From Pseudofrankia asymbiotica (GTDB taxonomy: Bacteria; Actinomycetota; Actinomycetes; Frankiales; Frankiaceae): 7,623 bases of DNA. The position numbers were made by a program, and so were the translations under genes. A model generated the notes under the pieces. It was not told where the DNA came from, ran no database searches, and worked only from the letters and a program-made list of their open reading frames with translations. Shown here piece by piece: positions 6,309-7,623 of the stretch (its first letter is position 1; every line of letters begins with the position of its first letter). The DNA is taken from the NCBI RefSeq assembly GCF_001983105.1, contig NZ_MOMC01000066.1, positions 44,210-51,832 on the forward strand. The letters are read 5' to 3'.

Positions 6309-6677
6309 GCCCGCGATGCTACCGAAGACGGCGGAGGTCGGGTCTCGCACAGCCAGCGACGACGGACGGGCCTGTAACCAGCGGAAACGGTAGGCCGAGT
6401 CACGATTTGCCTCCGCTCCGGGAGCGGCTCCGAAGACCTACCACTCCCGCGCCATGCGTCGCGGCCCGGCCGGGCGCGGCCAGCCGCGACCGGCGTGCCG
6501 GAGCCGGCGGACCAGGGCGGGGCGGGGCGGGGCGGGGCGGGGCGGGGCGGGGCGGGGCGGGGCGGGGCGGGGCGGGGCGTCGGAAGGCTAGCGCCGGTCA
6601 CCATAACGGAGGGAAGCAGCCTGAACACGACCTCTGGCGGCATCACAGGGCGACTCCTCGCGGCGCGACAGCCCCGT
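6309..6677. other. Intergenic region between SRPBCC and epoxide hydrolase genes
   Basis: About 370 bp without a convincing gene. Frames crossing it on both strands are long only because the GGGGC array has no stops, and they read as Pro/Ala/Arg or Gly/Arg low-complexity peptide. The main content is that array (6515-6578). The epoxide hydrolase promoter must lie on the minus strand somewhere above 6350, but no pair of boxes stands out. I see no clear terminator for the SRPBCC gene. Confidence 0.5.
6515..6578. repeat. (GGGGC)12 tandem pentanucleotide array, G-quadruplex-prone
   Basis: Twelve perfect GGGGC units run from 6519 to 6578, preceded by a partial GGGC at 6515-6518. The G-rich strand is the plus strand, which is the template strand for the flanking minus-strand genes. 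Regular G4 runs separated by single cytosines should readily form G-quadruplexes. The array sits about 205-270 bp upstream of the epoxide hydrolase start at 6308 and about 100 bp beyond the SRPBCC stop. Such arrays usually vary in copy number, and the count here could also be affected by assembly. Confidence 0.97.
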
Positions 6678-7094
6678 TCAGCGGTTCTCGATGAACGCCT
6701 TGAACCGCTTCAGATCGGCCTTGACCCGCCACTCGTCCGCGCCGATCACCGAACCGACCTTCTCGGCGACGCCCGCGGGCTGCCAGTCCAGCCGGATCGT
6801 TACCCGGGTCTCGTCGCCGTCGAGCCGATGGAAGGTCACCGCTCCGGCGTGGGTAGGACCTTCGGTGCTCGTCCAGGCGACCCTCTCGTCCGGCAGCCGC
6901 TCGGTGATGACCGCGTCGAACTCACGGCGCTGAACGCCCGCCGTGATGTGCCAGCGCAGGTGGGTGTCATCGAGCTGCTCGACAACCTCCACCCCCTTCA
7001 TGAAACGCGGCAGGGACTCGAACTGGGTCCACTGGTGGTAGGCGGTACGGACCGGCACGGCCACGTCGATCGACTCCACGACGGTGTTGGCCAT
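6678..7094 (-). CDS. SRPBCC-family protein (polyketide cyclase/dehydrase-like)
   Basis: A 138-residue START-like protein with a hydrophobic cavity. It opens with a first strand (VVESIDVAVPV, 5-15) leading into the helix YHQWTQFESLPRFMKGVEVVEQL (19-41). Central strands include LRWHITAG and REFDAVITERLPDERVAWTS (57-76), followed by TRVTIRLDWQP (97-106). The closing C-terminal helix is VKADLKRFKAFIENR (124-138). Length and order match the single-domain cyclase/dehydrase group common in Streptomyces-type genomes, whose ligands are mostly unknown. The ATG at 7094 is chosen because a strong AGGAGGGATC lies just upstream and the fold begins at residue 5; the frame continues to 7223 but that extension is Arg/Gly-rich and unlike the family. 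It is divergent from the DHFR-fold gene at 7422. Confidence 0.88.
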   Translation of the reverse strand: MANTVVESIDVAVPVRTAYHQWTQFESLPRFMKGVEVVEQLDDTHLRWHITAGVQRREFDAVITERLPDERVAWTSTEGPTHAGAVTFHRLDGDETRVTIRLDWQPAGVAEKVGSVIGADEWRVKADLKRFKAFIENR

Positions 7095-7240
7095 CAGATC
7101 CCTCCTCCCAGCGCTCACGCGACCACCACGACCTCCCCGCCCCACCACCGACAACACCGGCAGCCATCGATCGAGCAGACGAGGCGACACGGCCGCCTGA
7201 CACGCCAGCCGCTCGACCGGCACACGTGGGACAGGCTGCC

Positions 7241-7272
7241 GGTCCTCCGGTCCTCCGGTCCTCCGGTCCTCG
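7241..7272. repeat. Four tandem copies of an 8-bp unit, GGTCCTCC
   Basis: GGTCCTCC is repeated at 7241, 7249 and 7257, with a fourth copy at 7265-7272 ending in G instead of C. The unit is not a multiple of three and no credible gene crosses it, so it is an intergenic slippage-prone array. Its last base is shared with the following 9-bp array. Confidence 0.95.
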
Positions 7273-7307
7273 GGTGCCGCGGGTGCCGCGGGTGCCGCGG
7301 GTGCCGC
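7272..7307. repeat. Four perfect tandem copies of a 9-bp unit, GGGTGCCGC
   Basis: GGGTGCCGC is repeated without mismatch at 7272, 7281, 7290 and 7299, directly abutting the 8-bp array. It lies 40 bp before the first mini-ORF and about 115 bp before the DHFR-fold start. Each unit contains GGTGCC, but no known operator is recognised. Confidence 0.95.
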
Positions 7308-7347
7308 GATCCTCGCGCTCTCCTGGCAGGTCCGAACGGGAGGATCG

Positions 7348-7389
7348 ATGAGAAACGGCGGCGATGCCAGTCTGACTACGGTCCGCTAG
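7348..7389 (+). CDS. Possible 13-residue leader peptide
   Basis: MRNGGDASLTTVR is preceded by GGGAGGA (7338-7344 region), a better ribosome binding site than many real genes here have, and ends in TAG at 7387-7389. It resembles no attenuator peptide I know, with no run of one amino acid. A chance open frame behind a purine-rich stretch remains possible. Confidence 0.28.
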   Translation: MRNGGDASLTTVR

Positions 7390-7425
7390 ATGTCTGTGGC
7401 CTCGGCAAGGGAGAACAACCGATGA
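7390..7425 (+). CDS. Possible 11-residue mini-ORF coupled to the DHFR-fold gene
   Basis: MSVASARENNR starts immediately after the TAG of the preceding mini-ORF (TAGATG) and ends with a TGA that overlaps the next start as ATGA (7422-7425). It has no ribosome binding site of its own apart from re-initiation after the first mini-ORF, and its codons include the AAGGGAGA used by the downstream gene. The arrangement would suit translational coupling; the peptide itself is unrecognised. Confidence 0.2.
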   Translation: MSVASARENNR

Positions 7426-7623
7426 GACCGCTTCGATACTCGATCAACATCACCCTCGACGGCTGCTGCGACCACCGGGTGGGGATCGTGGACGACGAGT
7501 CGCATCGCTACTGGGCCGCCAGCCTGGAACGAGCCGACGCCCTTCTCTTTGGCCGGGTGACCTACGAGATGATGGAGGAGGCGTGGCGGCAGCCGGCGAC
7601 GGGAACGTGGCCCGACTGGATGG
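7422..7623 (+). CDS. Second dihydrofolate reductase family protein (3' truncated by window)
   Basis: The first 67 residues of a RibD C-terminal/DHFR-fold protein are present; the gene continues past the window. LRYSINITLDG (4-14) is the first strand and loop of the family. The stretch RYWAASLERADALLFGRVTYEMMEEAW (29-55) is the characteristic segment carrying FGRVTYE. The ATG has AAGGGAGA (7407-7414) at good spacing. It differs clearly from the DHFR-fold gene at 2411-3010, which has LYGRRTWEHF in the same place, so the two are members of different subgroups and not a recent duplication. The substrate is unknown. Confidence 0.85.
   Translation, partial: MRPLRYSINITLDGCCDHRVGIVDDESHRYWAASLERADALLFGRVTYEMMEEAWRQPATGTWPDWM

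Larger units (their letters stand above)
7095..7421. other. Divergent regulatory region with tandem arrays and mini-ORFs
   Basis: This 327-bp gap separates two divergent genes, so it should hold both promoters. I could not identify convincing -35/-10 pairs. Its visible contents are the ribosome binding site of the SRPBCC gene at about 7097-7106, two abutting short tandem arrays (7241-7307), and two very short open frames with good spacing before the DHFR-fold gene. Confidence 0.5.

Noticed and set aside
5724..6377. A 217-codon plus-strand frame opposite the epoxide hydrolase
   Set aside because: The minus-strand gene has every catalytic motif of its family, so the opposing frame is a shadow.
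6515..6578. The GGGGC array as a CRISPR or origin iteron array
   Set aside because: There are no spacers, the unit is only 5 bp, and no replication or Cas gene is nearby.
6305..6694. Open frames across the GGGGC array encoding Pro-Ala-Pro-Arg or Gly-Arg-Gly repeats
   Set aside because: The repeat unit has no stop in any frame, so long frames are expected; there is no coding signature outside the array.

Overview
This is a very GC-rich window with GC-biased third codon positions, GTG and TTG starts and purine-rich ribosome binding sites. It fits a high-GC actinobacterium. Frankia-like or Streptomyces-like relatives are plausible, but the genus is an inference I cannot test here. No tRNA, rRNA, transposase, insertion sequence or CRISPR array was recognised.

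Layout. Positions 1-917 (+) hold the C-terminal part of a membrane protein, probably an MFS transporter, with a long Ala-rich repeat domain before its last membrane helix. About 480 bp without a convincing gene follow. They contain a Crp-like palindrome (1032-1047), a possible promoter (1129-1157) and a strongly foldable leader (1241-1380). Then comes a secreted polysaccharide deacetylase (1397-2359, +). Converging on it is a dihydrofolate-reductase-fold protein (2411-3010, -). That gene is divergent from an ECF sigma factor with a SnoaL-like C-terminal domain (3140-4186, +), which may be read from a leaderless, self-recognised promoter. The sigma factor overlaps tail-to-tail with a PEP mutase/isocitrate lyase family enzyme (4141-4914, -). 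Next are a microsomal-type epoxide hydrolase (5190-6308, -), an intergenic array of twelve perfect GGGGC repeats (6515-6578), and a small SRPBCC protein (6678-7094, -). A divergent regulatory region with two abutting short tandem arrays (7241-7307) and two possible mini-ORFs comes last before a second DHFR-fold gene that runs off the end (7422-7623, +).

How it fits together. The left half looks like cell-envelope biology. The deacetylase would remodel wall polysaccharide, and its upstream region combines a Crp-like site with a leader resembling the c-di-AMP (ydaO) riboswitch, a regulatory pairing known for actinobacterial wall-lytic genes. The right half is a loose group of small-molecule enzymes (two DHFR-fold reductases, PEP mutase-like enzyme, epoxide hydrolase, SRPBCC protein) around one ECF sigma factor. 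Nothing shows that they form one pathway: they have separate ribosome binding sites and mostly separate intergenic regions. The observations most worth checking are the structured leader, the GGGGC array and the repeat-rich region with mini-ORFs before the last gene.
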